Positions 10,694 through 20,365 of a stretch of DNA of 64,000 bases are shown one piece after another. Position numbers and translations under genes: made by a program. Below the pieces are notes generated by a model. That model was not told the origin of the DNA, did not search any database, and worked only from the letters and a program-made list of their open reading frames with translations. Position 1 is the stretch's first letter. Each line of letters begins with the position of its first letter. The DNA is from Phytophthora colocasiae (taxonomy: Eukaryota > Oomycota > Peronosporomycetes > Peronosporales > Peronosporaceae), in assembly GCA_018806915.1 (NCBI GenBank), contig JAGKQI010000076.1, positions 331,746 to 395,745 of the forward strand, read 5' to 3'.

Positions 10694-12905
10694 TTATGTC
10701 TGCGACCGTGGCTGCAGAGCTCTGATGAGGTTCTGCGGCGCATCATACCGCTCTTCGTCCTTTGAAGCTGTAGCTGTCGATGTATTGGGGGTCAAAACTG
10801 CGGGTGGTGGCGTCTTGGCAGTTGATGCCACGTGCTTCTTGGCGACACGGAGGATCAACGGTCTGGGGCTTGCCTCAACCTCTGGTTCAGCAGCTACTGG
10901 AGAAGTTGAAACTAATGGGAAGGGGTTGCTCAAAACGCGAGCTGTCACCATGTCGGCCACAGATTGCGGACTTTCGGACAATAGCAGATCTTGGATACTC
11001 CCAGCAAGCGAAGGGAGACTCACAGGGGTGCCGTGAGTAGCTGTCACTGACCTCGAAACCGAAGGAGATGCAACTCCACCAGATTCAGCACGGGTTGCTG
11101 GAGTGTTGGCATCGGGAAGCTTTTGATGCGCAGCCAAGTAGTCGACGTACTCGCGGATATACTGCTGCATGAATACCTTGACTTGTTCTTGCTGCTCCGA
11201 GAGAATCTCCTGAGGGTGAATGGGTTCATTGTTGTTGTCCATCCGGAGAAGACCCTTTCTGTATTCGCCGTGGGATTTCTTGTCCATGCTTGATGTTCTC
11301 TTGCTGCGTTTGACGGAGGAATCGCCATCCGACATGCTCACATCACTCCCGTCTTGCTCCGTTTGCTTTCGCTTTGAGCCACAGCTACTAGCGTCCGACT
11401 GGGAATCGCTACCTTCGTCGGACATATCGCTGTCGGACGACTGAGAGGACTTCATGACGTCGGCATTCTCCTCGTCGCCGACAGACGTAGTTTCGGACTT
11501 GATAGTGGTCGAAGCAGATTGGGCAGGCGTGTTTTCGCTATCGTTGGAGGTAGATTGAGCAATTGTGGTGTTCGAGGTCGAATTACGAGGTTTCCACCGG
11601 AATACGGGCTTGCGGGAGTTCGAGAGCTGCAGCTTCTCAATTAATCCGACACTCACCAACACATTGGCCACATCGTATAGACGTCGAATTTTAGCTGTGG
11701 TATCATGATAAAACTGTGAGGAAGGAATGTAAAAGCAAGTGATGATAATTCTTGCAACGTACTTTTCAGAAGACGGTCTTCTTCATTCTCGCTGTCTTCC
11801 ATCTGAATGAGTTGCTTAGCAGCTTGGTCTAGAGGGATGATACAATCCTCCTGTAACAAAAAGGTGTTAATGGAGCGATCTACACAACGTCAGAACGGAA
11901 GAAGTAGTTGCTCACCTTTCCTAGGAACAGCTGAACGAACATTTGACTGAGCTTCGACAACGACTTGCCTCTCCGACGATCACCTGAATAGTACAGCAGC
12001 ATTTCACCGTAAGTTTTCCTTCCAGGTGTACATCCTTCCCAAAACATCTTACTCTTAACGGGCGGACATTCATTGGAAACAGCCGGTGACGACTTCTGTG
12101 CTTCCGCATACCGTTGCTAGCAACAATGCCCGATCAGTCTGACGAATATCCACATCTCACAGATTTACTGAGCCTACCTTCATTGCGCTGATGGACGTCG
12201 GGAGAGAAACGAGTCCGTGCCAATTGTAGAGGTTCTTACTCTTGCGACTAACGAGGTGAATACTTTCCAGAATGTTCACGATGTCGTAGATGCGCCTTCG
12301 CTCTACTCCAAGCTCTGAAGCCGCTCGGTCTAGACAAATTTCTGCAATCTTATCATCCCGGTAGAGCTTTAAAAAGCTGCGTAGTACAACAAGTGTAAAT
12401 GAATTGCAAACCACATCATACAATTAAACACCACGTACTTTTCACACAGCAAACCGAGTGACTTGTCCTTGCGGTTGTACTCTCGGAAGGGGAAGAACTT
12501 GACTTCGTCTCCTTCCATCCGCCAGTCACCGTTCTTGTCTTCATCCTCTATTGTCTTGGCTGCTCGTCCGGCATCGGCCTTCACTGGGGGCTTTCCCGTC
12601 GCGGCTGCGTCAGAGTCCATCCACGCCGTCTTAATCTGTCTTTTAGCAGAGGTTCCTACCTTCTTGGGGGCTCTGCGCACGTATCTCCGCTTAGTTTTAG
12701 CGGGTTTCAAAGCGGGACATGTCTTCATTTCTTGACTGCTGCTGCCCGTCAGTAGGTGCATCATTGCAGCCGCTGCCTCTGTGCGGTTGGGACTTGGCTG
12801 GATACTACACGTAGAACCGCCGGCTGCGCGTCCGTTGCCAGGTGTGAGAGGTGGCAGCTCCTGTGCCTTGCGGCGGATCGGGCTCATCATCTCCTGTGTT
12901 GCCAT
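10694..12905 (-). CDS. Atypical E2F (E2F7/8 or DEL-like) transcription factor with two DNA-binding domains
   Basis: Five exons (12439-12905, 12178-12376, 11916-12116, 11763-11850, 10694-11694) with GT-AG introns of 61-68 bp give 651 residues; every junction keeps frame. DNA-binding domain 1, at about 144-215, runs from [11 protein letters not shown] through the helix [14 protein letters not shown]. Domain 2, at about 245-325, has the same order: a [18 protein letters not shown] helix, then [20 protein letters not shown]. Tandem winged helices without a DP dimerisation or Rb-binding region define atypical E2Fs, which bind DNA without DP and repress cell-cycle genes. The last 310 residues are serine-rich and disordered, with a basic patch ([12 protein letters not shown]). 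The N-terminus is also basic ([13 protein letters not shown]). Two E2F sites lie in its own promoter. Confidence 0.9.
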
Positions 12906-13026
12906 TTGATAAGAAAAATGTTGAACGGTACGCTGCGTAGAGGCCAGGGAGCTACTGAGGATTGCGAAGAGCTCCCGGGAAAGTATTTCGCAGCGTGGAT
13001 TTAGAACTGACGTGGAGAGATGGAAC

Positions 13027-13035
13027 GCGCCAAAA
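13027..13035 (-). promoter_or_regulatory. E2F binding site in the E2F gene promoter (proximal)
   Basis: GCGCCAAAA on the plus strand, TTTTGGCGC on the minus strand, fits the E2F consensus TTTSSCGC. It is about 120 bp upstream of the E2F ATG at 12905. Confidence 0.6.
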
Positions 13036-13096
13036 CAGATTTAAAACTGCAAGCTAAGCATTCCACCAATCAGAACACGGCAAATTTGAATTTGCT

Positions 13097-13106
13097 CCCG
13101 CCAAAA
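13097..13106 (-). promoter_or_regulatory. E2F binding site in the E2F gene promoter (distal)
   Basis: CCCGCCAAAA on the plus strand, TTTTGGCGGG on the minus strand, is a strong E2F consensus match in the same orientation as the proximal site and 70 bp further upstream. The pair suggests auto-regulation. Confidence 0.6.
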
Positions 13107-13118
13107 CTTACGCGACAT

Positions 13119-13700
13119 TCAAGCGACAACGATGTGACGAACATCAGAGAATGTTGTCCGAAGACGGAAGTGGAGAGGCGCTACCGCCGGTAGTACCGGT
13201 AGTGCTGACACAAGGGACTGCTGCCTGCGATTTTGGTGGAAGCGGTGATGGTTGTGACGATGGGACGCTAGTCTGTACCAAATGACGTGATGCCAAAGTG
13301 CTTCAAGGCGATGACGTTTGCGCCTTGATTCTTCCTTCCGTTGCAAAACGTCAGCCACGGTGAGCTCAATACTGTAGTTCCGATTGAAGCGCAGATATAA
13401 AACGAGCTCCAGCGACTCAGGCTGCACGGGCATTTGTGCGGCTTGTGACAAATACTGCTTGGTATTGTCCGCAGTTGGTGGAATCCAGCCAAGGTTCTCG
13501 TACACAGGCTCACGTTTCTCTTCCAAACCGCATCTGCGAATCCAAGAGCCTCGGATACTGGTGGATTCGCCTGGGTTGGAGATGCTCGGAGAAAATGCGC
13601 CATCAGTTTCTTCTCTCCACTCGAAAGCTCATTCTCGTGTCCATTCTGTACTTTGACGATGCCGTTCTCAAAGTCTGGATCCACTCCAGCTCCAGCAGAG
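13119..13700 (-). pseudogene. hAT transposase C-terminal relic (dimerisation domain)
   Basis: The minus strand encodes the end of a hAT-family transposase in two frames. Upstream is LGFADAVWKR, and after a frame change near 13520 follows YENLGWIPPTADNTKQYLSQ, then PESLELVLYLRFNRNY. This matches the hAT C-terminal dimerisation region, where the pattern WIPPTSN..ERLFS and L.LLLYLKFNR is usual. The BED finger and catalytic core are absent. It is a fossil fragment with no recognisable ends, and it abuts the E2F promoter. Confidence 0.7.
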
Positions 13701-13725
13701 AGGCTTTAATGTATATTGACTCCGT

Positions 13726-13753
13726 GATGCTTGGGGGAAATTCCCCAAGCATC
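13726..13753. repeat. Perfect 11 bp inverted repeat with 6 bp loop
   Basis: GATGCTTGGGG (13726-13736) and CCCCAAGCATC (13743-13753) pair perfectly around GAAATT. It lies just beyond the hAT relic. It could be a protein binding palindrome or a transposon end; no function can be assigned. The roughly 300 bases from here to 14059 hold no gene. Confidence 0.6.
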
Positions 13754-14059
13754 CTGCGCGCCTGCAAGTGCGAATTCGACGGCGAGACTTGCTAGATATA
13801 TACAATACTTGTTAGCGAATACACCATGTTGCTTTTGTTGCAGAGGCGCACATGTAGCGCTCGCACTACATCGATGTAAGCGCTAACGTGCATTCCACGA
13901 GAGTAGCGACCATTTATGGGTAGCCCTTATCATTTTGGGTATCGCACTTAATGGAGGTTTAAGAAGACCCACGGCTGGACGAGACCAAATGCTCCGTCTT
14001 CTTTTTATCGACTGCTGATTGGTTAAATATCAGGTTGACACAAAGCCATTTTTGCCGCC

Positions 14060-14701
14060 ATGGCGACTGGAGATCCATGCAGCCTATTGCTGCCGGAATG
14101 TGAGCAGCACATTCAACAATCCCTGGAACAGACAAAGGGGCCCACATTGCCACTTACAGAAGAAGATACTACGCTTAACGACCGCGTTAAAGAACTCGAA
14201 CAGAAGTTTCAGGAGCTCCAAGAACGCAATGACAAGCTGGAGGAAAAATCTCAAACATTAGAAAAAGAAAAGAACCGCCATGCTAGAAGAGTCGAGGAAC
14301 TAGAATAGAAGCGAGATAAGCTCTGGGACGATATTGATGACTTAAAGGATACTCTAAAAGCCGAGAAGGAACAGCTTCAGGAAGTTCGGGCGAGTCGAAA
14401 AGCTCACCGACAAGCAGAAAGTCTGCTTAGAGAGGAGCTGGGAACTCTACGTCAAGATATTCAGAATCAGAAGCAAAGTCTGGAACAATTTACAACGGAG
14501 GCTGATGAGAAGGTTCGAGAGGCCATTTGGAGAGAGAAAGAGGTGAAAGAGACGGTGAAGCTCTTAGAGAAACGACTACAAGACCAGAACAAACTCATTA
14601 GTGTTGTTTGCGCGCAAGTTCCGAATGCTCATAAATATGTTCCGAATGCTCACTGCTCCTCTCCGCGCAGGTTGGGCAGGGCAATCCGTGCCAGGGCCTA
14701 G
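14060..14701 (+). pseudogene. Coiled-coil protein gene with one in-frame TAG
   Basis: The start codon sits in a strong context (GCCGCCATGGCG). The frame encodes a glutamate/lysine-rich heptad-repeat coiled coil from about residue 30 (VKELEQKFQELQERNDKLEE). After 82 codons a TAG stop occurs at 14306-14308, yet the same frame stays open for another 130 codons with the same coiled-coil character (DDLKDTLKAEKEQLQEV and QDIQNQKQSLEQFTTEAD), ending at TAG 14699-14701. A single nonsense change, a sequencing error or readthrough would each explain this. The C-terminal tail contains a short direct repeat (VPNAHKYVPNAH). No family can be named; cytoskeletal or kinesin-like fragments are possible. Confidence 0.6.
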
Positions 14702-15687
14702 ACGCGCACAATGGAAGCGAGTACGCGCAGCATGTAAGCACCAACTTATCGCCGCTTAGCAATGACGGTTTGCCATCCGCTGCACTACACTGGCTTACGT
14801 CAAACTGTCGTTGTTGGTAAAGGATAGGATATGAAAGCGACTTACATGTATGCGGCCTTTTGCCGGCTGACACGCGACGGCGCCGTGCGGCAGTAGTGCC
14901 ACCGGCACACTAACACATAAGGCAAATAAATCAAGTAGCGACTCGCTACTACTAGTAGCCTACTAGCGAGCCGAGCTTTGGCATGTGCCACGATGACTTC
15001 AAGTTGGTGACGCCGGGGAGAGCATTTTGCAGCACGTTCGGATCCAATATACGCCGCCCCGCGCGAATTAAAATCACGTATATGAACCGACTCGCTTGCT
15101 CGCCCTGGGAATCCTTGACGCCGACGATGTGATACATGTACCGGTGATCTTGTTAAGCACTGTGATGCAGATTTATGCCTCGCCTTGGAGATAGGACAAG
15201 CGTACACATTTGCCAATAATGCGAGAGGTTGCAACGACGGCTAACGTGAGAGTATGTAAATATATTGTGGTAGTCCGCGACGAGAACTACATGTAACTCC
15301 ACACCCAAACTTTTTCAGTGCATTTTGTGCCGGGCGCTGCAACTTCAACCGATACAGTGGCACCGCGCGCGATATCTGAGCCAGACTATAGTTTCCCTTT
15401 CACCAGGTAGCCCAAAACTTCAGCATCCGAGATCGATAAGTCAAAATGGAGAGGGGCATCACCCGATGAATCAAGCGGCGAGAAGCTGCTGCATCCCTCG
15501 CACTTGAGCCACCGTGGAGAAGTCCCCGCTGCCAACTTCAAGCTCGCTCTTGCAGTTGGACCAGCAGTGTTGGTGACAACACGCTTCTGCCGGGAGCTCT
15601 GATCAATTCGCCGTTGAGCCAAGTCTTAGGCCAAAGAACCGAGGATCGTCTCAGCAGTACTGCCGCACGTGACCGTCCCGTTCACAC
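14702..15687. other. Intergenic, no gene seen
   Basis: About 1 kb without a credible coding frame. It contains short self-complementary CTAGTAG-type runs near 14930-14975. I see no RNA gene. Confidence 0.5.
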
Positions 15688-15705
15688 TCACTTTCAATCT
15701 TCTTT
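15688..15705 (+). promoter_or_regulatory. Inr-like core promoter of hexose transporter copy A
   Basis: TCACTTTCAATCTTCTTT resembles the oomycete Inr/FPR (TCAYTYYNCAWTTTNYY) with two mismatches, about 100 bp upstream of the ATG at 15791. Confidence 0.4.
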
Positions 15706-15790
15706 GCAGGCAAGAAGTGCCAAGGTTGGAGTTCTTTAAACCTCCTCTCAATTCTCCGCTGTCTTCACGGCCGCTGTAGAGTCGAACACA

Positions 15791-17321
15791 ATGGCAGGCG
15801 GCGCTATCGTGAGCACGCAACACCCCGACTTCGACGACACGCCCACCGAGGGCAAACGCACCTATGCCATCGTCGTGTGCGTCTTCGCCGCGCTCGGCGG
15901 TATGTTCTTCGGCTACGATCAGGCGCGTCAGCGTCCTCCATGCTCATCATGGACTCGTTCCTCTACGACTACTGCGTCGGCTGGCACAACTTCACGTATG
16001 AAGAGTGCACCCGCTCCACATCCGATCTCCCCGGATAATGGACCACCTTCACCGTGTGGTACAACATGGCGTACAACCTCGGTTGTCTCGTGCGGTGCCT
16101 TCATCGGTGGCTTCGTGGCGGACAAGCTGGGCCGCCGCGCCACGATCTTCTGTGCTGGTCTACTGTTTTGTGGTGGCACATGCTGGGTCTGCTTCAACAA
16201 GTCGCAGGCGCACACGCTCATACATCATGCGCGCATTGTCCAGGGCTTTGGCGTGGGCAACTCGTCCTTCTCGCTGCCGTTGTTCGGTGCCGAGATGGCC
16301 CCCAAGGAGCTGCGCGGCATGCTGTCAGGCTTCATGCAGATGACGGTCGTCATCGGCCTCTTCCTGGCCAACGTCGTCCAACATCATCGTGTACAACCAC
16401 GACCGCGGCTGGCGAACGACCAACGGCATCTCCATGGCGCCGCCGATCGTGGTGCTGTTGGGTATTTGGTTCGTGCCGGAAAGCCCGCGCTGGACCTACA
16501 AGCACAAGGGCAAGGAGGCGGCCGAGCAGATTCTTCGTCTGCGCCAGACCGACAACGTCGGCCACGAACTGGAAGTCATCGGCGACCAAATCGCCGAGGA
16601 GGAGGCCGAGGGCAAAGGTCTGCTGGAGATCTTCGAGCCGAGTGTACGCAAGCGCGTGATCATCGCCATGGTGTTGCAGGTGCTGCAGCAGGCGACGGGT
16701 ATCAACCCCATCATGAGCTATGGCGCTCTCATCTTTAAGGATATCACCAACTCGGGTCGATACTCGGCGCTGTTCATCTCGGGTGTCAATTTCATCAGTA
16801 CTATTCCAGCCATGCGCTGGGTCGACACATACGGCCGTCGCACGATGCTGTTGATCGGCGGTGTAGGCATGATCATCGGTCACTTGTGGGCCGCCATTCT
16901 GTTCACTGCTATCTGCGACGGCAACGTGGACGACGCCGGGTGTCCGAGGGTGGGTGGCTGGTTCATTTGCCTCGGCTCGGCCTTCTTCGTGTTCAACTTC
17001 GCCATCTCGTGGGGTCCCGTGTGCTGGATCTATCCGGCCGAGATTTTCCCTCTCAACGTTCGTGCGTCGGGTGTCGCCTTATCTACTGCTGCCAACTGGG
17101 CCATGGGCGCCGTCATGACGGAAGTCGTGAAGCTCTTCCCGTCGCTCAACATCGACGGCGTCTTCTACCTGTTCGCGGGTATCTGCCTGGTCTTCGTGTA
17201 CTTCTTCTGTCCGGAGACGAAGGGGATCATGCTGGAGGATATCGAGGGGCTGTTCAACAAGAGCAAGGCGGCCAAGTCGCCCGAGTTCGTCGAGGTGAAA
17301 TCGCCAGTGAACCAAGTTTAA
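15791..17321 (+). pseudogene. Hexose/sugar transporter (MFS, SP family), copy A, frameshifted
   Basis: Over its whole length this resembles a 12-helix sugar porter of about 510 residues. Visible family motifs are GYDQ in helix 1, DKLGRR in the loop between helices 2 and 3, VPESPRW before the central loop, LQQATGIN in helix 7, a WGPVCWIYPAEIFP stretch in helix 10 and CPETKG after helix 12. The reading frame breaks near 15925. A TAA replaces a sense codon at 16036-16038, the frame is restored near 16093 and breaks again near 16377; from 16389 to 17321 it is fully open. An intact parent would move hexoses by proton symport at the plasma membrane. It is convergent with copy B. The lesions suggest a pseudogene, though base-calling error cannot be excluded. 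Confidence 0.85.
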
Positions 17322-17456
17322 TTCCTCGAAGAAACGGCTTTCTCTTTGGTTGACCTGAACATGTAGTACATATTTGTAGTCAACACCATAACAGAACTGG
17401 GCCGAGGTTTTGAATCGCAAAAACAACGAATATTGACTGCCTCAAATACTAAGTCT

Positions 17457-18997
17457 TTACGCCATTGACGTCTGCGGCGACTTGACTTCGACGAAAGCGG
17501 GAGACTTCGGCTGGCCGCTGTGGAAAAGCGCCTCGATATCCTCCAACATAATACCCTTCGTCTCTGGGCAGAAGAAGTACACAAACACACCGCAGATGCA
17601 GCACAGACCCGCAAACAGGAAGAACACACCGTTGATGTTCAGGTGCGGGAAGAGCTTCACCACCTCCGTCATGACAGCTCCCATAGCCTGAAGTTAGCAG
17701 CCGTCGACAGCGCGACACAGCCGACGCGCGCACGCCCAACGGGAAAATCTCGGCCGGGTAGATCCAGCACACGGGGCCCCACGAAATGGCGAAGTTGAAC
17801 ACGAAGAAGGCGGAACCGACACAGATGAACCATCCACCCACTTTCGGGCAACCGGCATCGTCCACATTACCGTCACAGATCGCAGTGAACAGGATGGCAG
17901 CGAACAAGTGACCCACAACCATACCGACAGCGCCGATCAAGAGCAGCTGACGACGGCCGAATGTGTCCACCCAGCGCATGGCCGGGATCGTACTCAGAAA
18001 GTTGACACCCGAGAGGAAGAACGCCGAGTAGATGCCGGCGTTCGTAATGTCCTTGAAAATGAGTGCTCCGTAACTCATGATGGGGTTGATACCCGTGGCC
18101 TGCTGCAAGACTTGGAGCAGCATCGCAATGGCCACACGCTTGAAAATGGAAGGCTCGAGTAGCTCCGCCAGTCCCTTCTTGGCTGCCAATTCTTCTGCGA
18201 CCTGGTCACCAATTACTTCCAACTCGTGACCCACATTGTCCGTCTGACGAAGACGCTTGAGCACACGTTCGGCCTCCTCCTTGCCCTTGTGAAGGTACGT
18301 CCAACGAGGACTCTCCGGCACGAAGAAGATGCCGAGCATGACGACGATCGGAGCAGCCATGGCCACACCGTTGGTCGTACGCCAACCGCGGTCACGGTTC
18401 TCCACGATGATGTTGACGACGTTGGCCAGGAAGAGACCCGTGACGACCGTCATCTGCATGAAACCAGCCAGTAGACCACGAAGCTCCTTGGGAGCCATCT
18501 CGGCACCGAACAGAGGCAACGAGAAGGACGAGTTGCCCACACCGAAGCCCTGGATCACACGAGCGATGTACATGAGCGTGTGCTCCTGTGCCTTGTTGAA
18601 ACACACCCACGACGTGCCGATGCAGAACAGTAGACCGGCCGTGAAAATGGTCCAGCGACGACCCATCTTCTCAGCCACGATGCCTCCCACGAAGGCACCA
18701 CCGAGACAAACTGAGGTTGTACGCCATGTTGTACCACACTGTGAAGTCTGTCCATTCGGCCGGCAGATCGGACGACGAGGCCGTACACTGCTTGTAGGTA
18801 AAGTTGTGCCAGCCCACGCAGTAGTCGTTGATGAAGGAGTCCATGATGAGCACTCCCGAGGTCACACCCTGGTCATAGCCGAAGAAGAGGCCACCCAGAG
18901 CGGCGAAGACGCACACGATGATAGCGTACGTGCGCGAACCTTCGGTGGGGACATCATCGTCGTTGTTGTGTACGTTCACCACGACACCAGCAGCCAT
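17457..18997 (-). pseudogene. Hexose/sugar transporter (MFS), copy B, frameshifted
   Basis: The ATG at 18997 begins MAAGVVVNVHNNDDDVP. The gene is nearly identical to copy C and shares the sugar-porter signatures (GYDQGVTSGV, EKMGRRW, VPESPRW, LQQATGINP, CPETKG). A 1 bp insertion near 18708 breaks the frame after helix 1 (MAYNLSLSRW instead of the expected MAYNLGCLGGAF). Two small insertions near 17690-17740 disturb helix 11. The stop is TAA at 17457-17459. The gene forms the left arm of a head-to-head inverted repeat with copy C, including its promoter. Copies B and C carry different lesions, so the breaks came after, or independently of, the duplication. Confidence 0.87.
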
Positions 18998-19085
18998 AGT
19001 GAAGAGGGGGAGTGGAGGCCGGAGGGAGGGAGCTGCTGTACTGGTAGTGCGCAAAGGCGAAGAAGACTCGTGTGCAGAAGGCAGT

Positions 19086-19099
19086 GAGTTGCAGAATGA
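19086..19099 (-). promoter_or_regulatory. Inr/FPR core promoter of transporter copy B
   Basis: The minus strand reads TCATTCTGCAACTC, matching the Inr and most of the FPR, 89 bp upstream of the ATG. The same element occurs in copies C and D at the same distance. Confidence 0.65.
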
Positions 19100-19360
19100 C
19101 AGGTGGGTCGGCGATGTTGCTTGCAGATTTCTTCACTTCTTCATCCGCAGCAGCCTGAGACTTGATGTAGCGGCGCGAACGGTCTTGCTTTAGCGAGAGG
19201 GCGATGGTTCCCGTACCATGGCGCCGTCGTTTACGGATCAGTGGCTGAGGTGGGGCACAAGTCTGTAGTCGCTTGAAGCTGCCGTGGCTGACAGGTTGAA
19301 GTTCGAAGCGACTTGAGATCGCCGGGACGACTGCAAGACCTGCTTTGCACGTTATGGAGC

Positions 19361-20002
19361 TGCAGCGCTTGATTTATTGGTGACGTGCATGTGTGTCCGT
19401 TTGTCTACTGGTCCAGTCCAGGCGTGGTGTACACATGTACGTGTAAGTCCGTTGTGAATTTTCAACAGTCGTTCTAGTAGTGCAATTATACAGTGTACAC
19501 ATGCACGCTGCTAAGTTATTATCATGTAACTACGTTGCCTAAAATTCTGGTCCCCTTCCTCTTCATAAAACTACACTTCTTACGAGAGATCTTCCAGTTG
19601 AAGCTGCACCACGGCGCTTCAGTCTCTGCTCAAATTAATGCACATAGATGCGGTATCTTTAACGTTTAGCACAAACAGATGCACGGACCGTGAGGACTTC
19701 CTGTCGGCTTTGCTGCACTGTTACCAGCACGTACATGTAATCGTGCTCCTCTCTTCCTTCAGTTTCGAGCGGCTCAGATTCCGCTTGGGGACTTCCATAA
19801 CTGCAACTCCAAGCAGAAACTTCAGAAACGCTTCAGACACCAATACAGCGTCAATCTCATCGGGCTTTACAAAACAAAGCACCCTGTACACCTTCTTATG
19901 ACTCATGAAACAAACGGCACACGCACAGGTGTCACCACGCAAACGTGGTGCCAAATAAATCAAGTGTAGGGCGTCCCGCTTTGACAAGTTTCGAACAAAA
20001 AC
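19361..20002. other. Unique 642 bp spacer of the transporter inverted repeat; possible small MITE
   Basis: This sequence is not repeated in the arms. CGCTTGATTTATT (19366-19378) near its left end faces AAATAAATCAAGTG (19953-19966) near its right end, a 12 of 13 inverted match, as if a small non-autonomous element of about 600 bp occupies the spacer. There is no convincing target duplication (TA follows the right end only). A minus-strand frame of 109 codons across 19721-20050 is probably not a gene. Confidence 0.4.
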
Positions 20003-20262
20003 GCTCCACGACGTGCAAAGCAGGTCTTGCAGTCGTCCCGGCGATCTCAAGTCGCTTCGAACTTCAACCTGTCAGCCACGGCAGCTTCAAGCGACTACAG
20101 ACTTGTGCCCCACCTCAGCCACTGATCCGTAAACGACGGCGCCATGGTACGGGAACCATCGCCCTCTCGCTAAAGCAAGACTGTTCGCGCCGCTACATCA
20201 AGTCTCAGGCTGCTGCGGATGAAGAAGTGAAGAAATCTGCAAGCAACATCGCCGACCCACGT

Positions 20263-20276
20263 GTCATTCTGCAACT
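20263..20276 (+). promoter_or_regulatory. Inr/FPR core promoter of transporter copy C
   Basis: TCATTCTGCAACTT fits the oomycete Inr (TCATTYYNCA) directly joined to an FPR-like tail, 90 bp upstream of the ATG at 20366. Confidence 0.65.
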
Positions 20277-20365
20277 TACTGCCTTCTGCACACGAGTCTT
20301 CTTCGCCTTTGCGCACTACTAGTACAGCAGCTTCCTCCCTCCGGCCTCCACTCCCCCTCTTCACT

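Larger units (their letters stand above)
17457..19360 (-). repeat. Left arm of 1.9 kb inverted repeat (transporter B plus promoter)
   Basis: The reverse complement of this segment matches 20003-21902 at roughly 99% by eye. It runs from the stop codon through the whole gene and about 360 bp of upstream sequence. Similarity ends at GTTATGGAGC (19351-19360) on this side and at the stop codons on the outer side. Confidence 0.85.

Noticed and set aside
11984..12007. 24 bp GT-AG segment in the E2F gene that could be read as an intron
   Set aside because: Too short, a multiple of three and open. Reading through gives a better E2F domain ([19 protein letters not shown]), so it is kept as exon.
13119..13700. 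Possible single spliced gene instead of a hAT relic
   Set aside because: The frame switch lacks a good intron and the sequence matches only the hAT C-terminal dimerisation region.
19721..20050. Minus-strand frame of 109 codons in the transporter spacer
   Set aside because: No domain, no promoter, and it crosses the boundary between spacer and repeat arm.
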